This document shows positions 12,571 to 23,353 of a DNA stretch of 64,000 bases, piece by piece. The translations under genes and the position numbers were made by a program. Under the pieces are notes generated by a model. The model ran no database searches, was not told the DNA's origin, and worked only from the letters and a program-made list of their open reading frames with translations. The stretch is from Panonychus citri (lineage: Eukaryota; Arthropoda; Arachnida; Trombidiformes; Tetranychidae): contig NW_026515545.1 in the NCBI RefSeq assembly GCF_014898815.1, forward strand, positions 2,356,001 to 2,420,000, in the 5' to 3' direction. Positions within the stretch are counted from its first letter, which is position 1. Every line of letters starts with the position of its first letter.

Positions 12571-12781
12571 AATGGGAATGATAGTTAACTGTTAAAGGGA
12601 ATTTAAAAAGAAAATAGAGACAAGAAGAATATTTTAAATGAAAATAGAAAAGAGAAAAATTAAAACTATTAGATGAGTAGAGAGAAAAAAAGAGAAAGAG
12701 AATAAAATTGCGAAGATTGATCAAAACACTAAAAAAGCAAATTATATCAAACCAATTGCAAATTAAATGATGATTATAATT

Positions 12782-12789
12782 AGATGGCG
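12782..12789 (+). promoter_or_regulatory. AGATGGCG element (YY1/Pho-like)
   Basis: It lies about 210 nt upstream of the smaug ATG. The word matches the core of the YY1/Pho consensus. The functional role is inferred from recurrence near gene starts in this window. Confidence 0.35.
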
Positions 12790-12979
12790 AATAAAAAAAC
12801 AATTTCATTAACAAGATATAAACGATTAATGGAAATTCCTTAAAACGATCAAAACAGTTAAAACATAAAACAGCATAAAAAGAGAAAAACTTTACTGTTC
12901 ACTTTCCAATTCGAGTGTAGCTTTTTTAATAAGTTTCTTTTCCTTCAAATTAAATGGAAAACAATTGATCAACACCTAT

Positions 12980-12987
12980 CGCCATCT
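12980..12987 (-). promoter_or_regulatory. AGATGGCG element (YY1/Pho-like)
   Basis: CGCCATCT on the plus strand, about 410 nt upstream of the smaug ATG, with extended similarity (ATCGnTAGATGGCGA) to the copies in front of both tubulins. Confidence 0.35.
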
Positions 12988-13572
12988 AACGATTTCCATT
13001 CCGATCGTTTATTCCTTTTTTTGTTTGTTCTTTTCTTTACCTTCTGTTTGGAGAACATTTTTAATTTCTCTTCTTGCCAGTTTACCATTGGAACAAAAAA
13101 CCTTCTCCCTCCGAGATCACCTTCCAATCGACCAATCATTTCCATGTTCACCAAGGGAAACACATTTTCCAACCCCTTTAATCCAGTAATTCTTTTCTTT
13201 TTTTGTTTTTGTTGCCTCTATGAGTCACCTTTTTAGTCAAATTCTCATGTTTATTTCCAAAAAGCTCATTTGTGGATGACAATTGTCTCAATTGAGACAC
13301 GAAAAGAGCACGTACACCAGGAGAATAGAGAAAAGGGGATGATGATTGGAATATAAGGGAAGGAAGAGAGATTTTCAATTAAATCAAAAGTGATGGAGAT
13401 CATCAAGTTAACAACAATTAAGACACAAAAAGAAAGAGACAAAAAACTCGACAGAGAACAATAAATTACCGAAGTTAACTGAATATTTAAGAACGAAAAG
13501 ATTTTCAATGGTTGAAATTAAACCGAAAAAAGAATCGAATGTTTTGGGAGAATAGTGTGAATGTAAATCGAT

Positions 13573-13580
13573 AGATGGCG
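13573..13580 (+). promoter_or_regulatory. AGATGGCG element upstream of beta-tubulin copy 1
   Basis: Embedded in ATCGATAGATGGCGA, about 390 nt before the ATG. It is fully kept in copy 2, although a 14-nt indel lies directly next to it. Confidence 0.4.
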
Positions 13581-13970
13581 ACGAAGAGAAAAGAAAAGAA
13601 GAAAAAGGGAAAGAAAATGACGTTACCCTTTGGGTGTGGAATGAAAAAGAATCACTAAGCTCTTTTATCTTTGCTTCTTATTCAGTTCATCACATTGTCA
13701 ATTCTTTCAAGTGATCGTTTTTTACTCGTTTCTTATTCTTATTTTAATTATTCTTCAATCATTTCATTTTATTCATTTATTGTCTCTTGTTGAGTATCAA
13801 TTCTCTTTTTCTCTTCTTCTTCTAATTCTTAAATTTAATCGATTGTCATTTTTTGATTTTTCTTCTCTTCGTCTCTTGGTCCCTCTTGGTCTCTCTTTCT
13901 ATTTTCATCACTAGTTTTCTCGTTTATTCTATTTGGAAAAACAAGTTGAATCTTTTTCTTTTATTTTAAA

Positions 13971-15840
13971 ATGCGTGAAATTGTTCATCTTCAAGCTGGT
14001 CAATGTGGTAACCAAATTGGTGCCAAATTCTGGGAGGTTATTTCTGATGAACATGGTATTGACCCAACCGGTAGTTATCATGGTGACTCTGAATTACAAT
14101 TGGAAAGAATCTCGGTTTACTACAATGAAGCCTCAGGGGGTAAATATGTTCCAAGAGCCATTTTAGTTGATTTGGAACCTGGTACTATGGACAGTGTCCG
14201 AAGTGGTCCATTTGGTCAACTCTTTAGACCAGATAACTTTGTTTTCGGACAATCAGGTGCCGGTAACAATTGGGCTAAAGGACATTATACTGAAGGTGAG
14301 TTGAAGAGCAAGAAAGTGTTGATAGAAGGGATAAGGTAAATGGAGTAGAGCTGAGGTGATGATCACCGGCTTAGTTTAAAAATTTGAAATGTTCTTTAAC
14401 GTCTTTTTGGGTGTGGCTAAGAGAGCATTTTCTTTATTTTAATGCGTAAGAATAAGTTGCAACGAAAGAATTGTATCAATGAATGTTTCATGGGATTACA
14501 TAAATCGATTTGTCATGTTGCCAAGCTATTGAACCTTATTCTAATGCTTGCTATTGGTCAATTGATTCTAAATACTGTCTGGTAGTTAAGGAGATTGAGA
14601 GGTAGAGTGCATAGAGAAGCAAACAGAAAAAGATGTGAAGAAGGGAGGAAGAAGGAGTGTGAGGCACTTTTAATCTGCCTTAAAATAAAATTAAGTAACT
14701 GCGATCTGGTCTATTTCTGACTAATTGGTAAGGGCGGGGCATTAGATGATGAAATTTCCTTTGTTTCCACTTTTTCTGGTGTTCTGATGTATGTTTTCTT
14801 TTCGCACATCCAATGTTAATTTCACAGGTGCTGAACTCGTCGATGCCGTTCTCGATGTTGTTCGCAAAGAAGCTGAATCCTGTGATTGTTTACAAGGTTT
14901 CCAATTGACACATTCATTAGGAGGTGGAACTGGTTCTGGTATGGGAACTTTATTGATCTCAAAAATTCGTGAAGAGTATCCTGATCGTATAATGATGACC
15001 TTCTCAGTTGTTCCCTCACCCAAAGTGAGTGACACTGTTGTCGAGCCTTACAATGCTACTCTATCGGTTCATCAATTGGTTGAGAACACCGATGAAACTT
15101 TCTGTATTGACAATGAAGCTCTTTACGATATTTGTTTCCGTACTCTTAAATTAACCACCCCAACTTATGGAGATTTGAATCATCTTGTATCTGCTACAAT
15201 GTCTGGTGTCACAACCTGTTTACGATTCCCTGGACAATTGAATGCTGATTTACGTAAATTAGCTGTCAACATGGTTCCTTTCCCTCGACTTCACTTCTTT
15301 ATGCCAGGTTTCGCTCCTCTTACTAGTCGAGGATCTCAACAATATCGAGCTCTTTCCGTTTCCGAATTGACCCAACAAATGTTTGACTCTAAGAATATGA
15401 TGGCTGCTTGTGACCCACGACATGGTCGATACTTAACTGTTGCTGCTGTTTTCCGAGGAAGAATGTCAATGAAAGAAGTTGATGAACAAATGCTTAATGT
15501 TCAGAATAAGAACTCATCTTATTTCGTTGAATGGATCCCCAATAACGTTAAGACTGCCGTTTGTGACATTCCTCCTCGAGGTCTTAAAATGTCTGCAACC
15601 TTCGTTGGTAATTCAACTGCTATTCAAGAGCTTTTCAAGAGAATCTCTGAACAATTTACTGCTATGTTCAGAAGAAAAGCTTTCTTGCATTGGTATACTG
15701 GAGAGGGAATGGACGAAATGGAATTCACTGAAGCTGAATCAAACATGAACGATTTGGTGTCTGAATATCAGCAATACCAAGAGGCAACAGCCGAAGACGA
15801 AGGAGAATTTGAAGAAGAAGAACAAGCTGAACAAGCTTAA
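13971..15840 (+). CDS. Beta-tubulin, tandem copy 1
   Basis: Two exons, 13971-14295 and 14828-15840, joined in phase 1 (GAAG|GTGAGT ... TTTCACAG|GT), encode 445 residues, the normal family length. It begins with the autoregulatory MREI tetrapeptide and keeps the GTP-binding GGGTGSG loop (about 140-146), Cys127/Cys129, E198, F200 and the acidic C-terminal tail (EGEFEEEEQAEQA). It would polymerise with alpha-tubulin in microtubules. One oddity is residue 165, which is Met (ATG at 14995-14997) in IMMTFSVV, where animal beta-tubulins and copy 2 have Asn. The 532-bp intron contains no other gene. The neighbouring tandem copy is nearly identical. Confidence 0.98.
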
Positions 15841-16140
15841 AGAGAAACTCTTGATTTAAAGAAGTAAAAAAGAAAAAAAGACAAATGAATGAAGTCAATT
15901 TATTCTAAATCATGAAAAAAAAAATTTAATTCAACGTCATTATTATATTGATAAGAAGAAATCGCCCCTTGTACTTTTTTTGTTCTTTCTATTTTCTCAT
16001 TTTTTTTCTCCCTTGTCTCTCTCTCTCTATCTATCTCTCCCTTTTCCTCTCATTATTCTCAACCCACCTCTACCCATCTCATCTCCATCATATTTTCACC
16101 TCAAAAAATTAGTTGTTATCAAGACTTTCCCTTTATCATT

Positions 16141-17645
16141 AACGAGTAAATCACTCAAATGCACAATGATGAAGTAAAAATGTGATGATTATAATCAGAT
16201 GTAGAAAAAAACAAAACTTTCAGTAACAGTAATAAAACGATTAATTGAAATCCTATCAACAATTTAACACATAAAATTGACAACTTTTCTCGTCTACTTT
16301 AACTACTATCCAAATTTATCAATTGTCTGCAAAAAGAAAATCAAATTACAATGTAATCAACAATTCGCGACAATCACGTTAACCATTTTCTAGAACAAGT
16401 TTGAAATCGATGATCCTTTTCATGACTATAATAATAATAAGAGAAAATCATTCATCTAGTTGACTAATTTCCGATAACTTATCATGAAACTTAATTGCTG
16501 TAGATGAATAAATGTCGATTCTTCAAGAAAATGAATAATCTGAACAATCTTCATGTTGAGACATTTGATATTCTTGATAAGATTCATTCAAATGAGTTAA
16601 TTGTCTTCTTAAAATGATCTTCATGTAATTGATAAAATTAGTCTGGTAAAGTTCATGTAGAGATGATAAGAGGATCCAAATCAATTGATTCGATTTGATT
16701 AAGATGCAAATATGAATCAACAAGAATCTTCTTCAATTAACTCTTTCGTTAATCAGTGTGAATACAATTAGTTTACTAATATTTTCCATCAAGTTGTGAT
16801 TAGTATTTTTTCAATGTTTTCGTTTAGTTTTGAGATTTTTTTCCATCTACATTGTCGATTATCATCAACTCGAACTTCGTCCATTGATTTTTCGAATTAA
16901 TTATTCTACTTTGGACTTGAAGAGATTGGAATTGATCAGTTATCGTATTTAGTTGAAGAATAACAATCACTAATTCCCTGGAGATACGAAAATTAAGAGA
17001 TACATTTATTATTAAAATCTTCATTTATTAATTTACTATTCATGTAGAAAAGTTCAATTAGCTAATGAATCGATCTTTAGTTCTGAGATTGGGAAAAGAA
17101 ATGATATTAGTGGATTAATATTCAGATCGATATTGAACTTTTTCTTTGTACCTCAGAAGGGAAATTGATTTCGAATGAGATTTCGGTTTTTGACCTTTAA
17201 TTAAAGCTCACATTTATTGAAATTCTCAACTTTAGATTATCTAATCCATGGCGTTTATATTGGTTGTTATGAACTTTTTCCTACATTTCAATTTAATTAA
17301 TCACAGAGATTTTATCAGACCAGTTAAAGATTTTCCATCTTATCCTTTTGTCTTAGAACGCTGTTAATTAACTAATTACGTAATTCATTGATCAACATGT
17401 TGGTAAACCAAAATTTCCGAACAGTTTCATTGATTCATATTATCTTTTGATTTAGTTGTTCATTTAATTAATTACCATCGATTTTAGATACTTTTTATCA
17501 AAATCGAATGGAAAAATCAAAAAACGTCAGATTTGATTCATTAATAACATGAAGCTCTTACAATTGATAGCGACGGAGTTTGGCCTCAGAGACAATTCAA
17601 TTCATTGTCATGAGAATTCATGACAATCATTAAATCGAAATTTTA
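16141..17645. other. Spacer between the tubulin copies
   Basis: About 1.5 kb of AT-rich sequence with no coding signal. Its first 100 nt resemble the upstream flank of copy 1 (12765-12860), as expected at the junction of an old tandem duplication. The rest shows no obvious match by eye. Confidence 0.5.
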
Positions 17646-17658
17646 AATGTAAATCGAT

Positions 17659-17666
17659 AGATGGCG
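17659..17666 (+). promoter_or_regulatory. AGATGGCG element upstream of beta-tubulin copy 2
   Basis: Duplicate of the element at 13573, about 375 nt before the ATG. Confidence 0.4.
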
Positions 17667-18039
17667 AAAGAAGAAAAAGGGAAAGAAAATGACGTTACCC
17701 TTTGGGTGTGGAATGAAAAAGAATCACTAAGCTCTTTTATCTTTGCTTCTTATTCAGTTCATCACATTGTCAATTCTTTCAAGTGATCGTTTTTTACTCG
17801 TTTCTTATTCTTATTTTAATTATTCTTCAATCATTTCATTTTATTCATTTATTGTCTCTTGTTGAGTATCAATTCTCTTTTTCTCTTCTTCTAATTCTTA
17901 AATTTAATCGATTGTCATTTTTTGATTTTTCTTCTCTTCTTCTCTTGGTCCCTCTTGGTCTCTCTTTCTATTTTCATCACTAGTTTTCTCGTTTATTCTA
18001 TTTGGAAAAACAAGTTGAATCTTCTTCTTTTATTTTAAA

Positions 18040-19997
18040 ATGCGTGAAATTGTTCATCTTCAAGCTGGTCAATGTGGTAACCAAATTGGTGCCAAATTCT
18101 GGGAGGTTATTTCTGATGAACATGGTATTGACCCAACTGGTAGTTATCATGGTGACTCTGAATTACAATTGGAAAGAATCTCGGTTTACTACAATGAAGC
18201 CTCAGGGGGTAAATATGTTCCAAGAGCCATTTTAGTTGATTTGGAACCTGGTACTATGGACAGTGTCCGAAGTGGTCCATTTGGTCAACTCTTTAGACCA
18301 GATAACTTTGTTTTCGGACAATCAGGTGCCGGTAACAATTGGGCTAAAGGACATTATACTGAAGGTGAGTTGAAGAGCAAGAAAGTGTTGATAGAAGGGA
18401 TAAGGTAAATGGAGTAGAGCTGAGGTGATGATCACCGGCTTAGTTTAAAAATTTGAAATGTTCTTTAACGTCTTTTTGGGTGTGGCTAAGAAGGCATTTT
18501 CTTTATTTTAATGCGTAAGAATAAGTTGCAACGAAAAATTGTATCAATGAATGTTTCATGGGATTACATAAATCGATTTGTCATGTTGCCAAGCTATTGA
18601 ACCTATTCTAATGCTTGTTGTTGGTCAATTGGTTCTTAGATGCTGTTTGGTTACCAGACTCTTGTAGTTAAGGAAATTAATAGGTAGAGTGCATAGAGAA
18701 GAGAAGAGAAGAAAGAAAGAAAGACTGATGTGAAGATGAATGGTAAAAGAGAGGAAGGAGTGTAATTTAATTTTAAACCATTTCAAAAGAAAATTATATA
18801 ATAAGCTGATTTTCTAAGAAGTAACGGAGTTTGAAGATCTGGTCTATTTCTGACTGTCTCTTAGCATTTGGGTGGGGCAACAGATGAACTTTTGTCTGGA
18901 TGTTTATTTCTTTGTTAATCTTAGTTTATAATATTTGTTTTGTTCATTTCCTTTTCATTTATTTTTTCTCAACAAATCTCCATAGGTGCTGAACTCGTCG
19001 ATGCCGTTCTCGATGTTGTTCGGAAAGAAGCCGAAGGCTGTGATTGTTTACAAGGTTTCAATTGACACATTCATTAGGAGGTGGAACTGGTTCTGGTATG
19101 GGAACTTTGTTGATCTCAAAAATTCGTGAAGAATATCCCGATCGTATTATGAACACTTTTTCGGTTGTGCCCTCACCCAAAGTGAGTGACACTGTTGTCG
19201 AGCCTTACAATGCTACTTTATCGGTTCATCAATTGGTTGAGAACACCGATGAAACTTTCTGTATTGACAATGAAGCTCTTTACGATATTTGTTTCCGTAC
19301 TCTTAAATTAACCACCCCAACTTATGGAGATTTGAATCATCTTGTATCTGCAACAATGTCTGGTGTCACAACCTGTTTACGATTCCCTGGACAATTGAAT
19401 GCTGATTTACGTAAATTAGCTGTCAACATGGTTCCTTTCCCTCGACTTCACTTCTTTATGCCAGGTTTCGCTCCTCTTACTAGTCGAGGATCTCAACAAT
19501 ATCGAGCTCTTTCCGTTTCCGAATTGACCCAACAAATGTTTGACTCTAAGAATATGATGGCTGCTTGTGACCCACGACATGGTCGATACTTAACTGTTGC
19601 TGCTGTTTTCCGAGGAAGAATGTCAATGAAAGAAGTTGATGAACAAATGCTTAATGTTCAGAATAAGAACTCATCTTATTTCGTTGAATGGATCCCCAAT
19701 AACGTTAAGACTGCCGTTTGTGACATTCCTCCTCGAGGTCTTAAAATGTCTGCAACCTTTGTTGGTAATTCAACTGCTATTCAAGAGCTTTTCAAGAGAA
19801 TCTCTGAACAATTTACTGCTATGTTCAGAAGAAAAGCTTTCTTGCATTGGTATACTGGAGAGGGAATGGACGAAATGGAATTCACTGAAGCTGAATCAAA
19901 CATGAACGATTTGGTGTCTGAATATCAGCAATACCAAGAGGCAACAGCCGAAGACGAAGGAGAATTTGAAGAAGAAGAACAAGCTGAACAAGCTTAA
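18040..19997 (+). CDS. Beta-tubulin, tandem copy 2, with a one-base frameshift as given
   Basis: Exons 18040-18364 and 18986-19997 mirror copy 1. In exon 2 one C is missing: copy 1 has GGTTTCCAATTG at 14897-14908, and here the sequence is GGTTTCAATTG. As written the frame ends at TGA 19063-19065, after codon 133. Downstream codons 134-445 are intact in the shifted frame and nearly identical to copy 1, with only a few silent changes, so there is no other decay. The deduced protein has the canonical Asn165 (AAC at 19152-19154) but Gly126 (GGC at 19036-19038) where copy 1 has Ser. Either the consensus lacks a base or this is a very young pseudogene; the lack of any other damage favours the first. 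Confidence 0.85.
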
Positions 19998-20292
19998 AGA
20001 GAAACTCTTGATTTAAAGAAGTAAAAAAAGAAAAAAAAGACAAATGAATGAAGTCAATTTATTCTAAATCATGAAAAAAATTTAATTCAACGTCATTATT
20101 ATATTGATAAGAAGAAATCGCCCCTTGTACTTTTTTTGTTCTTTCTATTTTCTCATTTTTTCTCTCTCTCTCTCTCTCTCCCTTTTCCTCTCTTCCTCTC
20201 ATTATTATTCTCAACCCACCTTTTCTTCCTTCGGCTACTCCACTAATATTTTCTCCTCAAAATTCTAGATGTTATTAAGACCTTTCCCTAAA

Positions 20293-22135
20293 TCAAAGAC
20301 CAGACACTCTCATCCGTCCCCTTGATTCCCTTTGCCTTATTGTAATCGGTTGAAATTCAATTCTAATTTCACCTTCTAAATAAAATTGAGTGTCTCAAAC
20401 TCACAAGTAAGTTATAAACTGCAAACACATTAATGTTTTGTAAACTAAAACAAAGTCTCAAGAGGTTCGAGATAATCTGGCCACGTTTACTTAGCAAAGA
20501 GTGAGAAAGATGAGATGATGAGGATGCGGAAAAGTTAATGAGTTTATTTTTCTTCTTTTTCCATATCAACTCAATTTTCACACCAAAAAGTGGAAACATG
20601 AAGAAGAATAGAAAAGATTTTGTTCTACTGTGTTGACGATCTTGATAAACCCGTCAAACAGGTCATTCTTTCTGGCGGAGATTTGTATTCATCTGAGAAG
20701 ATGAAATGATGATCATGAGTCTGAACAATTTGTTTAAAGAATTTCTTCTTGTTCTCTCTCTTCTTATCCAACAATAGCATCAAAGAAAATGAATGGATGA
20801 ACTAAGAGAAGAGGGAACGAACTATGTCGGAGGCGGATGAGGATAAAGAAGATGAGGAGGATGATAAGAGAAAAAGAAAATAAGAAAAGACAAAATTAGA
20901 GAGAAAGAGAAAAACCAAATATGGTTCAATAGAAATGGCGGATTTTCGCCACGTTTACCGAGGGTAATGTTAGAAAATGAGCTTGTCTGGTAAGATGAAG
21001 ATCAACATGATGATGGAAGATGGAAGATGATGATTAACGTCATCTTGTTCTTTTCAGGGAGAGAAGATGATGAGAAATATTAAGCAACTTAAGAATATGA
21101 AATAATATCGTTGCAGCGATTTTTCTATTGTTAATCAGTAGATTTTTATCGAACACAACCAAACCGAATTACAATTGAATAGAAAATTTAAAAATAGTTC
21201 AATCAACTAATAGAGAAGCGAAAAAAATATTCTCATTACAATTTATTCCTCAATTAACTGTAATTATTTTCGTTAGAATTGAATAATAAAAGTTAACTTT
21301 AGTTTCCATTTTGTTTTTCTCATTCTTTTTATTGTTATTCAAATTGTTCATATTAATATTTACTCTCCCACCTTCATCCTTGGCAATTTTTCCCCTGGTT
21401 ATCGTTAGAATCATTTACTTTTCCAATAGTCTAGGATAATAATAACCTCCCACTCCATTAATTGAACCAGAATTCATGATAACCTTGTTCATGTTACCTG
21501 ATTACGATTTTTTGTCTTGACTACAATTACGATTTTCTGGTAACCACCCAAACAGTGGAAAGTTTGTTTCCATCTGACAAATTGATTCCACTGAAATCAG
21601 GAGATATTCTAATCAATTCGTGTGAACCTTTTTTTTTCTCGCTCATTTATTGATATTTTATCACCGCGAAGTATTTTCATTCATTCATATGGACCAGAAA
21701 GATTATCGTCTCGATTATTGTCCCATTGACTGGAAAGAGAAAAAATTTCAACCCAATAGATGGAGACACTTTATGGATGACCATCGATCTTCCGAGCGAT
21801 TTTTTCATTGAACAAGAAAATCGATTCTCTTGAAAAAGAAAAGAAAAAATTGATTTTGAACTGCGCGCATTTTTTTCTTCATCGACGAATTAAAATTCAT
21901 TTCAACCAATAGCAATTCGACACAAAGACTTTTACCCAACAGGGGGAGTTAGTTGTTCTCTCAGCTGCCAACAGTATAAACTTTGAGCTCTTTAATTGTG
22001 ATTGTCTTGAATTGTCTAGTTTTCTTAATTGTTGTTAATTGTTTCGTGTTTTCTTTTCTCTTGTATTAGAATATTTAACAATCTTTGATTACACTTTGAT
22101 TTCTTGTTGTTGTGTTCACTTGAAATTATTTTAGA
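20293..22135. other. Intergenic region upstream of the signal peptidase subunit gene
   Basis: AT-rich, with GA-rich patches, and without convincing coding sequence. Its right end contains a TATA box (21975) and the leader of the next gene. Confidence 0.6.
21975..21980 (+). promoter_or_regulatory. Candidate TATA box
   Basis: TATAAA within CAGTATAAACTTTGAGCTC, about 160 nt before the ATG of the signal peptidase subunit gene. The spacing would suit a transcription start near 22005. Confidence 0.45.
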
Positions 22136-22690
22136 ATGGAACCGATTAAAATTGACAAATGGGATGGAAGTGCATTGAAAAACACTTTGGATGACTGTTG
22201 TCGTGGAGTTTTAATTGAAAAATATGGTTACACTGAATGTCACAAATTAATGGACATTAGGTTAACCATTTGTACAGCTGCTGTTGCTTGTGCTGCTTTT
22301 GCACTGGTTTACGATTATCTTTACGCTTTCCCTGCTTCCAAGATGGTTCTAATCTCATGTTCATCAACATATTTCCTTCTCATGGGAGTATTAACCCTGT
22401 ACACCAATCTAGTTGAAAAAGGTATCTTTCTGGTAGCTAAAAAGGTAGACCCAACCGGTATCGATCCAACTGGACGTATAACTGTATCATCATGTTTAAA
22501 ACGTTTCGATGATATTTATCAAATTTGCTTTGAATATAATACCGGTAAAAAAGGAGCTAAAACAAAGGAAAAGACTCTTTCCCGTTCAGTTGCTTCTTGG
22601 TTCGATGAAGATGGTCATCTCTTATTCGATTCATTTAAAGCCGATGTAATTCAATTACACAACTCATTGGTTTCCAAAAAAGATTTATAA
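22136..22690 (+). CDS. SPCS2: Signal peptidase complex subunit 2
   Basis: An intronless gene of 184 residues. The family opening is recognisable (IDKWDGSALKNTLDDCCRGVL, then EKYGYTECHKLMDIRL). Two hydrophobic helices follow at about 44-65 and 71-92, separated by a short loop, as expected for this double-spanning ER membrane protein with both ends in the cytosol. The C-terminal half carries the KVDPTGIDPTG turn, the YQICFEYN strand and the SVASWFDEDG motif. SPCS2 is a non-catalytic subunit of the ER complex that removes signal peptides. The protein is shorter than vertebrate SPCS2 mainly at the N-terminus. A poly(A) signal lies 68 nt after the stop. Confidence 0.95.
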   Translation: MEPIKIDKWDGSALKNTLDDCCRGVLIEKYGYTECHKLMDIRLTICTAAVACAAFALVYDYLYAFPASKMVLISCSSTYFLLMGVLTLYTNLVEKGIFLVAKKVDPTGIDPTGRITVSSCLKRFDDIYQICFEYNTGKKGAKTKEKTLSRSVASWFDEDGHLLFDSFKADVIQLHNSLVSKKDL

Positions 22691-22757
22691 AACCCTAAAC
22701 TAAACAAAATACAACAAAAACAAAAAAAAAAAAAGAACAATTTCCAACCCTAATAAT

Positions 22758-22763
22758 AATAAA
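22758..22763 (+). terminator. Candidate poly(A) signal AATAAA
   Basis: A canonical hexamer shortly after the SPCS2 stop codon. Confidence 0.55.
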
Positions 22764-22842
22764 AAAGAAAATGATTAATTTTTAAATCCAAAATTCTAAA
22801 ATAATTTATTCCAAAATTTTCATGGAAAAAGAATCTAACCAG

Positions 22843-22850
22843 CGCCATCT
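22843..22850 (-). promoter_or_regulatory. AGATGGCG element
   Basis: CGCCATCT on the plus strand, about 510 nt before the ATG at 23354 and 150 nt after the SPCS2 stop. It is the fifth occurrence noticed. Confidence 0.3.
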
Positions 22851-23353
22851 ATAGTTGATATCGAATAACTAACGAGCATTGAAAAGAAATGAAAGAGAAC
22901 CAGATTTATCTCTTTCTCTGTTTCATTCTCTTCTCTTTCTTTTCATCCATTCACCTTTTTTTCTTCTGTCTATTCATTTATCTTCTCTTTCTTTTTCTTT
23001 GTCTGTATCTTCTTCAGATCTTCTAGTGTGAATATTGTATATATTCAACATTCTCAATTCTAAACTATACCTTTTTTCCTGTCTTTCTCTTTCTCTTTTC
23101 TTTTTCCTCCCTCTTTAAAGAAAATTAGAAAAAATTGTTTTTCTTTCTCTCTAATTTTGTGGCTTTTCTTTTAACCAAATTGTGATTCTAACTGATTCTC
23201 TCTCTCTTTATTATGGACAAAAAGAGTCTCATTTATTATCTGATATTTTGATATATATTTATTATTATACTTCTATCATCATCATCATCATCATATATAT
23301 ATTGTGTTTATTTTGTATCTTTGGACGTGTTTCATCATTCATCATCATCATAG

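Larger units (their letters stand above)
12571..13970. other. Divergent intergenic region between smaug and beta-tubulin copy 1
   Basis: It holds the 5' regions of both genes. Three AGATGGCG/CGCCATCT words lie at 12782, 12980 and 13573. From about 13560 the sequence is repeated almost exactly upstream of tubulin copy 2. The stretch at 12765-12860 has a diverged relative at 16178-16275. No coding exon is visible. Confidence 0.6.
13560..16140 (+). repeat. Tandem duplication unit carrying beta-tubulin copy 1
   Basis: Promoter, exon 1, both ends of the intron, most of exon 2 and the 3'-UTR are nearly identical to 17646-20292. Differences are a few silent changes, small indels, a diverged intron centre and a more diverged first 190 nt of exon 2. 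A weak continuation of the duplication is visible as similarity between 12765-12860 and 16178-16275, which places the junction between the units near 16140-16178. Confidence 0.9.
17646..20292 (+). repeat. Tandem duplication unit carrying beta-tubulin copy 2
   Basis: The second unit of the duplication, about 4.07 kb downstream of the first. Homology starts at AATGTAAATCGATAG and fades after the 3'-UTR words around 20292. Confidence 0.9.
22691..23353. other. Intergenic region downstream of SPCS2
   Basis: Contains the SPCS2 3'-UTR, an AGATGGCG element on the minus strand and a pyrimidine-rich, ATC-repeat leader of the next gene. No coding sequence is visible. Confidence 0.6.

Noticed and set aside
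14742..15035. Antisense frame across the beta-tubulin exon
   Set aside because: A shadow of the conserved tubulin coding sequence in another frame. The same kind of shadow occurs over the ELOVL and CUB exons.
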